A DNA stretch of 24,161 nt from Funneliformis mosseae (taxonomy: Eukaryota; Glomeromycota; Glomeromycetes; Glomerales; Glomeraceae), in NCBI GenBank assembly GCA_910592005.1, contig CAJVPP010000958.1, positions 1-24,161 of the forward strand, written 5' to 3'. A model generated the notes under the pieces. That model was not told where the DNA came from and did not search any database. It saw nothing but the letters and a program-made list of their open reading frames with translations. Every line of letters begins with the position of its first letter. Position 1 is the stretch's first letter. The translations under genes and the position numbers were made by a program. Of this stretch, positions 9,840 to 20,173 are shown one piece after another.

Positions 9840-11170
9840 ATTTAAAATAATGAAAAAACATAAATTATATATAAATATAAATGAAAATGAAAAATATTAT
9901 ATAAAATAGAAAAAATATAAAAGAATGAAGAAATAATAAAAATTAAAGAAAAAAGAAATATCTAAAAATAGAAATAATAGATAAAATTATAATAATATAA
10001 TTAGAAATATGAATATAAATTATTAAAAAAAAAATATAAAATATCAAAGAAAAATTGAAAATAGAAATGTAAAATATTGAAAATAAAAATATAAAATACT
10101 ATTTTTTTTTTTTAAGTATAGTAATTTCATATAATCTTTATTATAATAAAAGTATAATATAAAATAAAATATAAATCAAGAAGAAAAAATAAAAATCTGA
10201 TAAAGAAAAGAAAAACTAATCTAAAGAAGACTGACCTTATACTTCCTTAAATCAATTCTAATCTAAGCTAAAACCATCATTATAAAAATATGAAATATTA
10301 TAGAATAATAAAAAAATAAATAGAAATCTAAATTAGATATTATATAATAATTATAATATTAGAAAAATAAATATGTAAAAATTAGAAATAGGAACAAAAT
10401 TTAAAATTAAAAATAAACATAAGAAATATAAATAAAAAATTGAAAAATGATCAATATTAAATAAATATAAATAGGAGTAGTATTTTATCTTATAAAGAAA
10501 CATCTTTAATCTTAATAATAAAATTATTTAATAATATTATTCTTATAAAATAAAATTATATTAAATACTATTATTATTTTTTTATTAAAATACTCATAAT
10601 AATAATATTAGCATTAAAAACTTCTTTAATATATTAAAGTCAATATGTGAAATAATGAAATCCTCTTTATTATATTAATACTAACTATTATTATTAAATT
10701 ATGATAAATATTTACTTAAATATAAACTAAAAAAATAATACAAATGAAATAATATTAATTAAAAAAAAATAATAGATAATAGGTATAAAATATATTTATT
10801 ATGCATTAATTGATAATGTTATATTATATTTCACTTGAGATTAAAAATAATATTTAAAGAAAAAAATAAAGAAAAAAGATAAAAAGAAAATAATAAAAGA
10901 AAATCTTGAAAAAATAAAATAAAAAATAATAAGAAAAAAATAATCAAATAGAGATCTATATTAAAAAATTAGAAAAATAAAAAAAAAATTAAAAAATTAA
11001 TAAATATTATAAAATAATAAACAAATAATAAAAAAGTATTAGAATAACAAATAATAATGAAAGATAACTATAAAAAAGAATAATAAAAACTTAGTATAAA
11101 AAATAATAATAAAAAATAATAATAAAGAAGTAAAATGAAGAATAATAACGAAGATTATAACAAAGAATTA
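9840..11170 (+). repeat. A/G-skewed low-complexity block
   Basis: The plus strand is dominated by A with some G and few C; the line 10861-10920 holds about 45 A, 9 T, 5 G and 1 C. Words such as AATAATAAAAA, GAAAATAAAAAT and AAATAGAAA recur without a fixed period. The purine bias over more than 1 kb is unlike the balanced A/T content on either side. A short island with more C (about 10225-10280) interrupts it. Confidence 0.6.
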
Positions 11171-11204
11171 TATGAAAAAAGTAAAAATAAACTATTAATA
11201 AAGA

Positions 11205-11945
11205 TCTAAACAGTTTAAATTAATCTAAATCTTTAGTTCAAATTAGTTCAGATCAGTTTTAGATTGCATAAAAATTGATCTAAAAATTTAATTCAGTTTG
11301 TATTTTTCAGATTATAATTCTAATCTAAACTGAAAAAATCTGAACTGAATTGAAATTTTATTTAATTATATGTAAACCATTTTAAAGAATCATAAGAGAT
11401 TTGCAAAAATATCATAAAAATCTTAAAGAATCACAAAATGTTACAATTCTTTTAAAAATTCGTAAAAATATTACAAATTCTTAAAAAATTGCAAAAAATT
11501 ATGATTCTCTTCAAATTTTGAAAAATTGTAAAAGATACAAATTTTATAAAAGGTTTGCATTTTTTTGCAAACTTTTGAATAATAGAAAAAATTTACAAAT
11601 TCTCTAAAAAGATCATATTTTTTGTGAAATTCTTAGAAGATTACAAAAGATTTTTACAAATCTTAAAGAAAATGCTTCTCTAAAAATTTTGCAATTATAT
11701 TTATAATTTTCAAAGAAAAATTTATATTCTTTTGTGATTCTTCAAGAGTTTCATATATAAATAATAGATTTTAAAGATTCATATATAATTAAATTAAAAT
11801 TTTAGATTAATCTAAAAATTCTAATTCAGTATAAATTTTTCTTAGTTAAAAATTCAGTTTAGATTCAAATTGTAATTTTTATTATTAATAAATTAAACTG
11901 AAATTTTAGTTTAATTTCTAAACTAAATAAATTGAATTATTTAAA
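11205..11945. repeat. Foldback / short inverted repeat cluster
   Basis: CTAATCTAAACTGAA, GAACTGAATTGAAATTTTAT and AATTATATG (about 11310-11372) are mirrored by CATATATAATTAAATTAAAA, TTTTAGATTAATCTA and AATTCAGT (about 11769-11845). Between them, variants of AAGAATCACAAAA and TTACAAATTCTT recur in both orientations (11385-11750). The pattern suggests a decayed foldback or MITE-like element, or several nested ones. AT-rich sequence makes chance inverted words common, so the boundaries are soft. Confidence 0.45.
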
Positions 11946-14900
11946 ACTTAAATTATGAATTATAAAATTATTAACTAAAAAGAAGAAGAAAAATAATATA
12001 ATATGTAGATACTTAGTCAAATAAAAATTAATTTGTAAGATAAATTCTCTTATTAATAAATAGCAAAATACATTAAGTAAGCACAGCTTTTATTGAAATT
12101 ATTAAACTCTAAAATATTATATATTGATAAAATACAAGTTTTAATAATTAAACTATTTACAAATAATAATATAGTATAAGAAATAATAATCTTTAAGTAT
12201 TTGCAGAACTGTATTTTATTTATTTTTATTTAGAAAAATTTTGAAAATGTCTTAAGTAAAAGTATTAATTATATATAAAATATTTAAAATTTTAGAATAA
12301 TTTAAATAAAATATTATATCATATCAGCTTCTACTATATAAAAGAATTTCTAAAAAATTAGATTTAGATAAAGTTTTAATTAAAATTAAGAGTTTAATTC
12401 ATTTTAATTTAATAATATTAAAAACTAAAATATAATAAATCTTAATTTTGTTAAAAAATTCTTAGAACCTAATTTTTTTATCAATTAATTTATATTAGTA
12501 TATAAAATTTAAGACTTTATACTTGATATTTAAAAATAAAAAAATTGTGTCAAGCAAACAATTATTTTGATAATTATATAAAATATATAAGTTTATTTAA
12601 CAAATAAAAGATTTTAAAACAAAAAATTATGTTAAATAAAATAATATTTTGAAATTTTTTAGAATAAATATTATAATTAAAGAAAATAATTTTTAAATTA
12701 AATTATTAAACTTAATTTTCATCAGATATTTTAATTTCAATTTTAAATAATCATATAACTTCATATTTGAAATACAAATATAGATATACAATCTTATATT
12801 TATAATAAAATTTAATTAAATTTAAATTTTTTAAATAAAATTTAATTATTATAACTGAATTATCTAATTTTTATATCTTTATTTTATTTATTTTATTATT
12901 ATATAATATTTAAAATTAATAAATTAATTAGTTTATAATGTAGTAAAATAGTTAATTATAATAAAATAATTTTTATATTTATAAAATAATGTTTTACTCA
13001 AGTTATAAATTAACTCTTTTTTTAATTTTATACTAATTTACTTTTAAGTTTATTATAAAGTTTAACTGAATAAATTATAAATTTAAAGATATATAAATTG
13101 CTAAATTAATTCAAATATAATAGATATTTGTAGGATTTAAAGAAAATTCTAAGGTTATAACTCTAATAAAAAAAATCAATTATTATATTCTTTAATTTAA
13201 ACTATAAAATATCTAATATTAAATCTAGTGGTAATATAATATATTTTAATTTTAACTTAATTTAAGATTTATTTGTAATAAATAACTTAACTATAATTTT
13301 ATTTTATAATATAATCTTTAATTTATTTAATTATTATAAAAATTAATAATTATATTAATATAAATCTAAAAAATTTCATTTAATAACATAATAATTTAAC
13401 ATATAAAAATCTTAATAAAAATTTTTAATATAATCATATTATTATTTTCTTGATATTGATATTAAATGTAAAGGTTCTTTTAATTTTTTCAAAATAATTT
13501 TCATGAAATAATTCAAAGAATCAGTATTATAAACTCAATTTATTTAAATTGTATTTTTTAAGATTTTTAAAATAATGTTACTTAAATGTTTTATTTATAT
13601 TATAATAAATCATAAATATTTTAAGAAATAATTTTGAATAATTATAGATAATGAAAAGTTAAAAAATCATCAAAAATCCTATTATACAATTTTGTATTAA
13701 TAAAATAATTTAAAGGATATGTATAAAAAAAGACCTTTATAATAAAAAGGGGGAAATGGCTAGAAAATAAAAAATGAGTTAGTGCTAAATCTGAGTATAT
13801 TTTGATTTAAAAATTATATTTAGTATATAAAAGTAAAATTGATTTTTTGGCAGTTTCTCCTTTTTATGCAAAGGTAATATATGTTTATTAAAAATGTTTT
13901 CAATTGAGATTTTCTTAAGATTATCCAGTTTAAAAATTTCAAATCCTTTAAGACTGTAATATTTTAAAAGAAGTTTTCTTCAGCAAAAATTAATTCTTTT
14001 AATTAATAGAAACTGATCCTTTCAGAATAATTTAAGATATTAAAAAGATTCTCTTTTTTCCAATTTTCAGATAAACTTTTTGTTGAAAATTAAAAATTAT
14101 TATATTCAAAATAATTGATAAAGTAAGGAAGCTTTATTTTTCTTTAAATATAGAAAGTTAAACTATTGACTTGATTAAAAAAAATTGATTTAAAAAGATT
14201 TTATTAAGGAATTTTAGGATTTAACCTGAATAATCTCTAGGTCTTGTTGAAATTTGATGAAACTGTCTAAACCTAAATTGTTAAAACCATTGTAAACCTT
14301 TAAAACTGTCAAAACTATTTTCAAAAAGTTTCGACTTTTTACAAAATGGATTAGATGAAAATTGAAATATAGGCTCACCATTACAAAATCTTATTATTCT
14401 CTTTTTGTTTGTTTTTTATAATTAGATATGATTGCGTATTTTTTCTCATATATTAAAACAAATTTAATAATATTTGAAAATGGCTTTTAATACATTAAAA
14501 TAATAAATAATAATCTTAAAATATTTTAGATACGTGATTTGTATGGCTTAGTTATTATTATTTAACTTGGTAATTAAATTAACATAGTGAATGATTATTG
14601 AATAGATTTTTTTAATGAAAAAAATGCTACTTTTTACACAAAAGTATCTTTTATATGTGTATTTAAGCAAACCGATACGAATTTATTAGAAGTTGCGACT
14701 TATAATAAAACTTATGAAATTAATTTATTTATGATTATGTCAAAATTTAAGAAATTTGCGGGGAGCGAAATTTATATTTTCCAGAAAAAAGAAAATAACT
14801 TACCTTTTAATAATAACCAGCGAACTTAACTATGTTATATATATACTAAAAATAATGTCATTCAAAGCCCTTTTAAATATATAGAATAAAACAGATTTTT

Positions 14901-15000
14901 TTTTTTCAGTTTTAAAATAAATTAGAGCAAATTTAATTGAGTGTTTCAATATTCTATGTCTTTTAGATGAAAATTCTTGGTAAATTATCATATTTATACC

Positions 15001-15310
15001 CGGAAAAATAAGTAAGCAATTGCTTTAGATACTGATTTATTATGTGATTTATTCGCTTAAATAAAATGACTGAAATTTTCTTAGGTATAACATGAGAAGA
15101 CTGTTTTAGAGCGCAATAATTTAATTATCATATACTGTTAACAAATATGAAAAACTGTATTAAAAAGATAAATAAAATAACTTTATTTATATGTATAATT
15201 ACATTATCATGGTAAATTTTATTTATGTTTTTACCAACAAATTTTATTTAATTATAGAGTACAATTATATAACTCATATGACAAGACTAAAATATCAAAA
15301 AGAAATATAA
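15001..15310 (+). repeat. Dispersed repeat family A, copy 2, left part
   Basis: This is the same orientation and order as 348-660: TTTATTATGTGATTTATT, ACTGAAATTTTCTTAGG, the GAGCGCAAT word, a TTTATATAATTACATTA-like block, and ACAAGACTAAAA. Identity is about 95% in the best block (15032-15090) and lower elsewhere. Compared with copy 1 there are small insertions (for example 15096-15108). The right end of the family resumes at 16174 after an insert. Confidence 0.7.
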
Positions 15311-15781
15311 TAAATAAAATAGACAACTTACGGCTATCGATTGCGTTCCAAGGATAGGGTATCCAATACGGCTCGATCGACTACGACTGTGCTACAAGGA
15401 TGGGGATATCCAACAGGACTCGGGTTGCGTGAGCTGCCACTTATGATGCAGTTTTTGATTCAAATAAGGGAAGATGCATAGCAATTCCTATTTCAGAAAA
15501 TCGCGGACCTTACCAAGAAAACCACATTCACGAGCAGTTGTATCGGCCCTTTTTAATTGTAGATGACACAATTAAATTTAGTTCACCCATCACGATCGAA
15601 AAGAAAATTAAAAAAAAAAGATAAAATTACGAAAGTCAAATGATTGTATAACATATTTTCCACTTCTAAATTTGTCTACTTCTTTGTTAACTAATAAAAT
15701 TAAGATTTAAACGTTAATAATGTTTATCACTAGTCCAGCACATTTTTATTTTTGATTTTTTTAGTCTTGTCAATATGAGTT
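15271..15781. repeat. Inverted repeat pair inside the insert region
   Basis: AACTCATATGACAAGACTAA followed by AATATCAAAAA (15271-15301) is mirrored at 15751-15781, whose reverse complement reads AACTCATATTGACAAGACTA and continues AAAAAAATCAAAA, with one extra base and one or two mismatches. The left arm is part of repeat family A, so the right arm is either an inverted fragment of the same family or a transposon end. Similarity does not continue beyond about 31 bases. Confidence 0.55.
15320..15545 (+). repeat. GC-richer insert: tandem motif plus diverged repeat C, copy 2
   Basis: Two tandem units share CAAGGAT[AG]GGG and TATCCAA (15348-15378 and 15392-15424). They are followed by a segment whose plus-strand frame reads ATYDAVFDSNKGRC, then IAIPISENRGPYQENHIH (about 15439-15534), with a stop just before it. 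The latter matches a minus-strand frame at 5060-5165. The G+C content is clearly higher than the surroundings, as expected of imported or once-coding DNA. I do not recognise the protein. A run rich in A follows at 15597-15626. Confidence 0.4.
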
Positions 15782-16173
15782 GTTTACGAAATAAAAGTTC
15801 TTCTTGAGAAAGATTCATCGCTTTAAAATAATGTTCTAGAAAAAGAAGTGGAATAAGAATTAGTTATAGAATCTAAGTAAAAAAGGTACAGATGCAATAG
15901 ATTTAAATATCAAGGAGAAAAAAATTTTTATATTTTTTGTGAAAGGGCTACGAAAAAGAACAGAATATACAGAATATTTAACTTGTTCATTATTTTGTAT
16001 AAGGTACGATGAGAAAGAATTGATCAAAAACTTATCCGCTTCTTTGTTTTTTTTTATAAAGGAAAAAAAAGGATAGCCGCAAACTTTCAATTTGATCTTG
16101 TGAACATTTATTTTCTTCCACTTTCTTTACTGCTAATAGGCCAAATTTGGAAGTCAATCAATATTATTTTTAG
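15546..16173. other. Remainder of the insert, no supported gene
   Basis: Together with 15311-15545 this separates the two parts of repeat A copy 2. A 76-codon minus-strand frame at 15860-16090 is hydrophobic and Lys/Phe-rich with no motif I recognise; I do not call it a gene. Confidence 0.4.
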
Positions 16174-16215
16174 TTATTGGAAAATGAGAACGAGAAATAT
16201 ACATTTTTACAGTTC
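16174..16215 (+). repeat. Dispersed repeat family A, copy 2, right part
   Basis: ATTGGAAAATGAGAACGAGA and ATATACATTTTTACAGT correspond to 662-704 with one base different in the core. In copy 1 this block follows the ACAAGACTAAAA block within about 35 bases, whereas here it lies about 870 bases further on, so the copy is interrupted. Confidence 0.7.
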
Positions 16216-16835
16216 TTTAGCTAAGGTGTATTTGAAGGCAAAACATTTTTCCGTTTATTTTTATCAGTTAACAGATTACAATAATATAAAATTTGAAAAT
16301 AATGAATGAGTCATAAAAATGAATTTTGAATAAAAAAAATTTGCATACGATAATATGTTTATTTAATAATATTCACTCATTGTAAAATAAGGTCATTTGT
16401 AATACAAACAATAAAAAACATCCATTCAGAAATTAGATTTTTAAATAGAACACAGAATTATTCCCTATACCTATTTAATCAATGATAAATATAAAATTAT
16501 TTCTTAATAAAGGAATTCATTTGCTATTTGCATAATGAGAGCCGAACGGATAAATTAAGTACCGAAAATATCGAAATGATAAACAATAACCGCTAAAAAG
16601 TACATTATTGTTGTACAAAAATTATTCTTTGCTAACAAAAAATTCGCGCATTAATTGTTGGCTAAATATATGCATCACGTAGAATAACCGATATATACTT
16701 CATTGGCATCAATTTTTTTTATAAATATTCCTCATTAGCTCGTAAAAAGCAAGAACAAAAAAACAACGCGTTTAATAAATAATCAAAAGATTATATATTT
16801 TAGTAATCCCATCTTGAAAAATAATTTCAATACTT
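16216..16835. other. Upstream intergenic region of the monooxygenase gene
   Basis: No gene is supported here. A TATA-like ATAAATA at 16721-16727 lies about 260 bases before the start codon and could be a core promoter, but in DNA this AT-rich such words are common. Confidence 0.35.
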
Positions 16836-16933
16836 CAAAAGATTTTATTTATAAACAACCTTGATAAATAGATAAACACAAACAAAAGATTTTATTTATA
16901 TATTAACAACCTTGATAAATAATTAAACACAAA
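16836..16933 (+). repeat. Tandem duplication in the monooxygenase leader/promoter
   Basis: Two adjacent units, 16836-16882 (47 bases) and 16883-16933 (51 bases), share CAAAAGATTTTATTTATA, AACAACCTTGATAAATA and AAACACAAA. They differ by a four-base insertion and one or two substitutions. The array ends 49 bases before the start codon of the flavin monooxygenase, so it lies in the promoter or 5' untranslated leader. It may duplicate a factor-binding site, or be neutral slippage. Confidence 0.85.
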
Positions 16934-16982
16934 TTTTAAAATTTAAACTATATTGATAAAATATAATTTCAACACCTAAGAA

Positions 16983-18521
16983 ATGCAACACGAAAAAATT
17001 CCAAAAGTTATTATAATCGGTGCAGGTCCAGGAGGACTTGCTCTTTATCATGCATTGATAAAGAACAAAGATAAAAAAGAATTCGATGTAAAAATCTTCG
17101 AAAGGGATTCTAGTCCAAAAGGTAGGTATAAAAGTCCTGTTCTTTTTAAAAATCGTGACGTAAACTAACTCGAATTAAATTCGTAAATCAATAGAAAGAT
17201 GGCAAGGATATCATATAGCGTTGAACTATCTAGGAACTCGATCGCTTTTGAATTGTGTACCATCTTCGATCACTTCAATCCTTCAAAAAGCGATACTAAA
17301 TCCAATTCCCAACGTAGAATTTCATGGTGCATCGCTTATCGATAATAAAGGAACTCTTTTATTACATCCACCATCTAAACAATTTAAAGACTTTAACGAA
17401 CTTGTAAAAGTTCCTGATGAACTTTCCGTGATGATTACTTATCGTGATAGACTTAGAGATGTATTATTAGAAGGTGTACCTGTTACCTGGGGAAAAAAAT
17501 GCATTAGATACGAAGAAACTAAAGATGGTGTTTGTGTAATGTTTGATGATGGTTCGCAAGATTTTTGTGATATCTTAGTTGGCGCAGATGGAATTAATTC
17601 TCCAGGTAGGCCTAAATCTTCCTCAAAATTCCCTTGCTTAAAATAGAACAAAAAATTAATTTGTGTTTTTTCTAACGTTTCTTTTTAGTTCGAAAACAGA
17701 GACTACCCGAATTACAAATTTTCGATTTTGGAATAACAAATGTCGTAGCAAATGTTGCTGCACCTAAGCATCTTATGGACAGGTTCATAAAGTTACAAGG
17801 AAATAGTTTATTCCAAAAGTCTCTTGGTTTACATGGTGATTCGTCAACGCTTATTTTTCGTCTAATTCCAATCGAGCAAGAGCCAGGTTACGAGAATAAA
17901 AGTAATTCTAATGAGCCTCATTACAGAGTAACCTTGAATTATTCGTATCCCACAAAATTAGACGACGTTGAATCCGATAAAATCAAAGTTGATGATAATG
18001 ATTCAGCATCAGTCATTGAACATGTCAAGCAGATGATTCGAAATTTTGGATCCGGATGCGAATTTGATGATATCGTATTAGAATTTTGGGACTTGGTTCC
18101 TAAATCAACTCCAAATGATCCAGAAAAATTTCAATTTAAAACTTATAATCCGACTCGACGAAGACAATATCAAGATATTAATCCATCATCTATTCAACCT
18201 TGGACAAGTAGTCGAGTAACATTATTAGGAGATGCTGTTCATGCTATGAATCCTGTACTTGGATTGGGAACAAATAATGCTTTCCAAGATGCCGATCTAC
18301 TCTCTCAAGCACTAATTAATTATTCATCAGAAGATCCTATTTCCTGCATTCAAGAATATGAAAAAGAAATGCGAAAAAGATCAACCGTCGATGTGTTAAA
18401 ATCTAGATCTACGGCATTTCAATTGTCTACTCCTGTTGGTCCTATTGGAGCCTTTATTAGAAATTGTAGTTTTAAGGTTACAAATTTCATTATGAAATTT
18501 TTGAGTATTTTTAGAAAGTAA
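16983..18521 (+). CDS. FAD-dependent monooxygenase (class A flavoprotein hydroxylase, FAD_binding_3 type), 3 exons
   Basis: Exons 16983-17121, 17195-17605 and 17689-18521 join into a 460-residue protein. Enzymes of this family use FAD and NAD(P)H with O2 to hydroxylate or epoxidise small, often aromatic or polyketide, substrates; the substrate here cannot be told. All hallmarks are present: the FAD-binding GAGPGG (residues 13-18) with Glu40 ending the second strand (KIFERD), RWQGY at 48-52, Arg130 before LRDVLL, the DG motif GADGINSPVR (176-185), and the GD motif GDAVHAMNP (364-372) followed by GLGTNNAFQDAD. There is no signal peptide. The C-terminus is hydrophobic then basic (about 433-460) and could touch membrane. 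The length fits a minimal family member without the thioredoxin-like tail. The start is the first ATG, ten residues before the Rossmann strand ends. Its G+C content is higher than the flanks and no frame breaks are seen. Salicylate hydroxylase-like is a possible label only. Confidence 0.93.
17122..17194 (+). other. Intron 1 of the monooxygenase gene
   Basis: The 73-base intron starts GTAGGT and ends ATCAATAG, with a CTAAC branch-like motif at 17165-17169. It is phase 1: the exon-final G joins AA to make Glu47. Without splicing the frame ends at a TAA (17166-17168); with it the conserved RWQGY block follows directly. Confidence 0.88.
17606..17688 (+). other. Intron 2 of the monooxygenase gene
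   Basis: The 83-base intron starts GTAGGC and ends TTTCTTTTTAG, with CTAAC at 17672-17676. It is phase 1 and falls inside the conserved DG motif: splicing restores GADGINSPVRKQ, which matches the family pattern, while retention gives a stop at 17644-17646. Confidence 0.9.
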
Positions 18522-19652
18522 ATTGAATTATTTTTATTATTATATGTTTTCTTTCATTTTTATATTATCAGATTTTCAATTGGATTTTTACGCATAAATA
18601 TCATTTTGAACATTATTTTATATGTTGCATTAGAATTCATCTCATTTACAAACTAGAATATTGATATCACTAGAAGTTTCCTCCATCTTTTCCTTACGGT
18701 AAAATAGTAAAATTCATATATTGAAATTAGTCTTTATATACCAAATTTCACATAGACTATAAGTTAATTCATACGTTTTTACATAATACACTTTTTACCG
18801 GACATAAATATCGAATAAATTTAGTCTACGAATACTTTTTTAAAAAATAACTTTTTTTTGTTCCTAAAAAAAATGTTATCGAACGCATTTTTAATTTTTT
18901 TTTTTAAATAAAAGAAACTAGACAAGGTCTTTATTAATTAATAATTATTCTTTCAACTAAATTAAAGAAAAATATAATTAATATTTTTTTTTTTAATCAT
19001 ACTATCATTTAGCCCATTTTCATAAAAAAAAAATGAATAAATGTTCTATTGTGAAACAACCATGTGATTTAATTTTTAATTTTTTGAATAAAGAAAAGTT
19101 TAATTTATTGAGTTTTAAAAATTTTATTAATGCAAATGGCAAAATACTTTGCTAATTTTTATAATTAAACATTTAAATTACCAAACCAGATAATTATAGT
19201 GCCCAAAAATCAAATATTTTAATAAATACTTATCTCAATAATCATTCAGTAACTTACTTAACCATAAAAGATATCTTTATCTCCCGAATGAAATTATATA
19301 TGTCATCTTCTACGGTACGGCTTAATAATTAATTATTAAATTAGATAATAAAATAAATTGTATTGTTCATAAATTAGTTATATATTCCTCAATATCATTT
19401 AATTGCAATTTCTTTTAATATATTATCGAATTTTATATGAATTTTTAAAGTAATATTTAATTTAAAATATCTAAAAATGAAGAATTTAATAACTTGCAAT
19501 AATAATCGATATTATTATTAAGTTTAAATTTAATATAAGTCTCCAATTTATAACAAAAAAAAAAATTTAATGATAAATAAGCATTATTGAATTGCAATTC
19601 GTAAAACAATTTATTACCATTAGAATAAATTCTTTTAGATTTTCCTTCTCCT
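18522..19652. other. Downstream intergenic region
   Basis: AT-rich DNA holding the presumed 3' untranslated region and polyadenylation region of the monooxygenase (for example a CATAAATA word at 18593). There are many A or T runs of seven to ten bases. No gene or structured repeat is supported. Confidence 0.45.
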
Positions 19653-19745
19653 TAGGGATGAATTGGTCCTGGTAGGACCGGTCTCAGACCGGTTAGCGGG
19701 ACCGGTCCTTGCCATATTCTGAAGTCCGGTCCGGTCCGGTTTAGA
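19653..19745 (+). mobile_element. CCGGT-rich hAT-like transposon end
   Basis: The segment opens with TAGGGATG and then carries GGTCC/GGACC and CCGGT words. It includes a perfect hairpin ACCGGTCTCAGACCGGT (19677-19693), a palindrome GGACCGGTCC (19699-19708) and three tandem TCCGG units (19725-19740). Many hAT family DNA transposons begin [CT]AGGG[AG]TG followed by CGGTCC-rich subterminal repeats where transposase binds. No transposase or matching opposite end (CATCCCTA) is seen nearby, so it is a fragment or solo end. Confidence 0.45.
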
Positions 19746-19815
19746 ACATAATCAAACTATGAATGTGCGGAATGTGAAAAATTCAAAAAAAATATTTAAC
19801 CACATTTAAGGTTGC

Positions 19816-19945
19816 CAGGCAAAACCCGGAGGTTTCTACAGGCATCGAAATCGAAACCCGTCGAAACGTTTTGCCAAATATTATTATTAAAAGCAAAATT
19901 GCGAAAGTTTCGACGGGTGGCAAAAGTTTCGACGGATGGCAAAAC
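19816..19945 (-). repeat. GTTTCGACGG repeat cluster, copy 2 with tandem units
   Basis: The block at 19825-19857 is the inverted partner of 1827-1859. Beside it, two direct units GTTTCGACGG[GA]TGGCAAAA run in tandem (about 19908-19944), and CCCGTCGAAAC (19857-19867) is the perfect inverse of GTTTCGACGGG. The arrangement of direct and inverted CG-containing words around a 40-base AT spacer resembles the subterminal region of a DNA transposon. The 60-codon minus frame here is a by-product of the repeat. Confidence 0.65.
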
Positions 19946-20173
19946 CCATCGTTATTAAAATACAATTCTTGAATTTTAAAAATTTATTATTTTTGTTTTA
20001 CGAGATGAGCAAATCGTATGTATATATCAAAGTTCATTTCTTCTATAATATCATATTTATAAAAGATAAAAAAAAATTCAAAAAATTTACATATAGAAAA
20101 TCATTTATCTTCTAATTAATATTTTCTTCATTTAAAGTTCCTATCTTCTTCTTTCATCCATTAAACTTTCTAA

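Larger units (their letters stand above)
7800..14750. other. Extreme AT-rich desert
   Basis: About 7 kb of DNA with very low G+C; a sampled line at 9841-9900 has only 4 G/C in 60 bases. Stops are dense in all frames and I see no gene, intron-exon pattern or RNA gene. The composition varies along its length: T-rich near 8400-8700, A/G-rich at 9840-11170, repeat-like at 11205-11945, and more mixed from 13700 on. It could be heavily decayed transposon or gene DNA, or a structural region; the sequence does not decide. Confidence 0.6.

Noticed and set aside
11100..11170. Possible CRISPR-like or microsatellite array from AATAATAAAAA words
   Set aside because: The units have no fixed period or distinct spacers; it is A-rich low complexity.
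15271..15781. A complete transposon bounded by the ACAAGACTAAAA inverted repeat
   Set aside because: The left arm belongs to repeat family A, which occurs without an inverted partner at 348-705, so these arms need not be transposon ends.
15860..16309. 76-codon minus frame and 69-codon plus frame
   Set aside because: No recognisable motif. The plus frame runs into repeat A sequence, and both look like chance frames in AT-rich DNA.
17439..17651. 70-codon minus-strand open frame
   Set aside because: It lies antisense to exon 2 of the monooxygenase, which has conserved motifs and correct splice sites.
19783..19965. 60-codon minus frame
   Set aside because: It is produced by the GTTTCGACGG repeat units and has no protein-like features.
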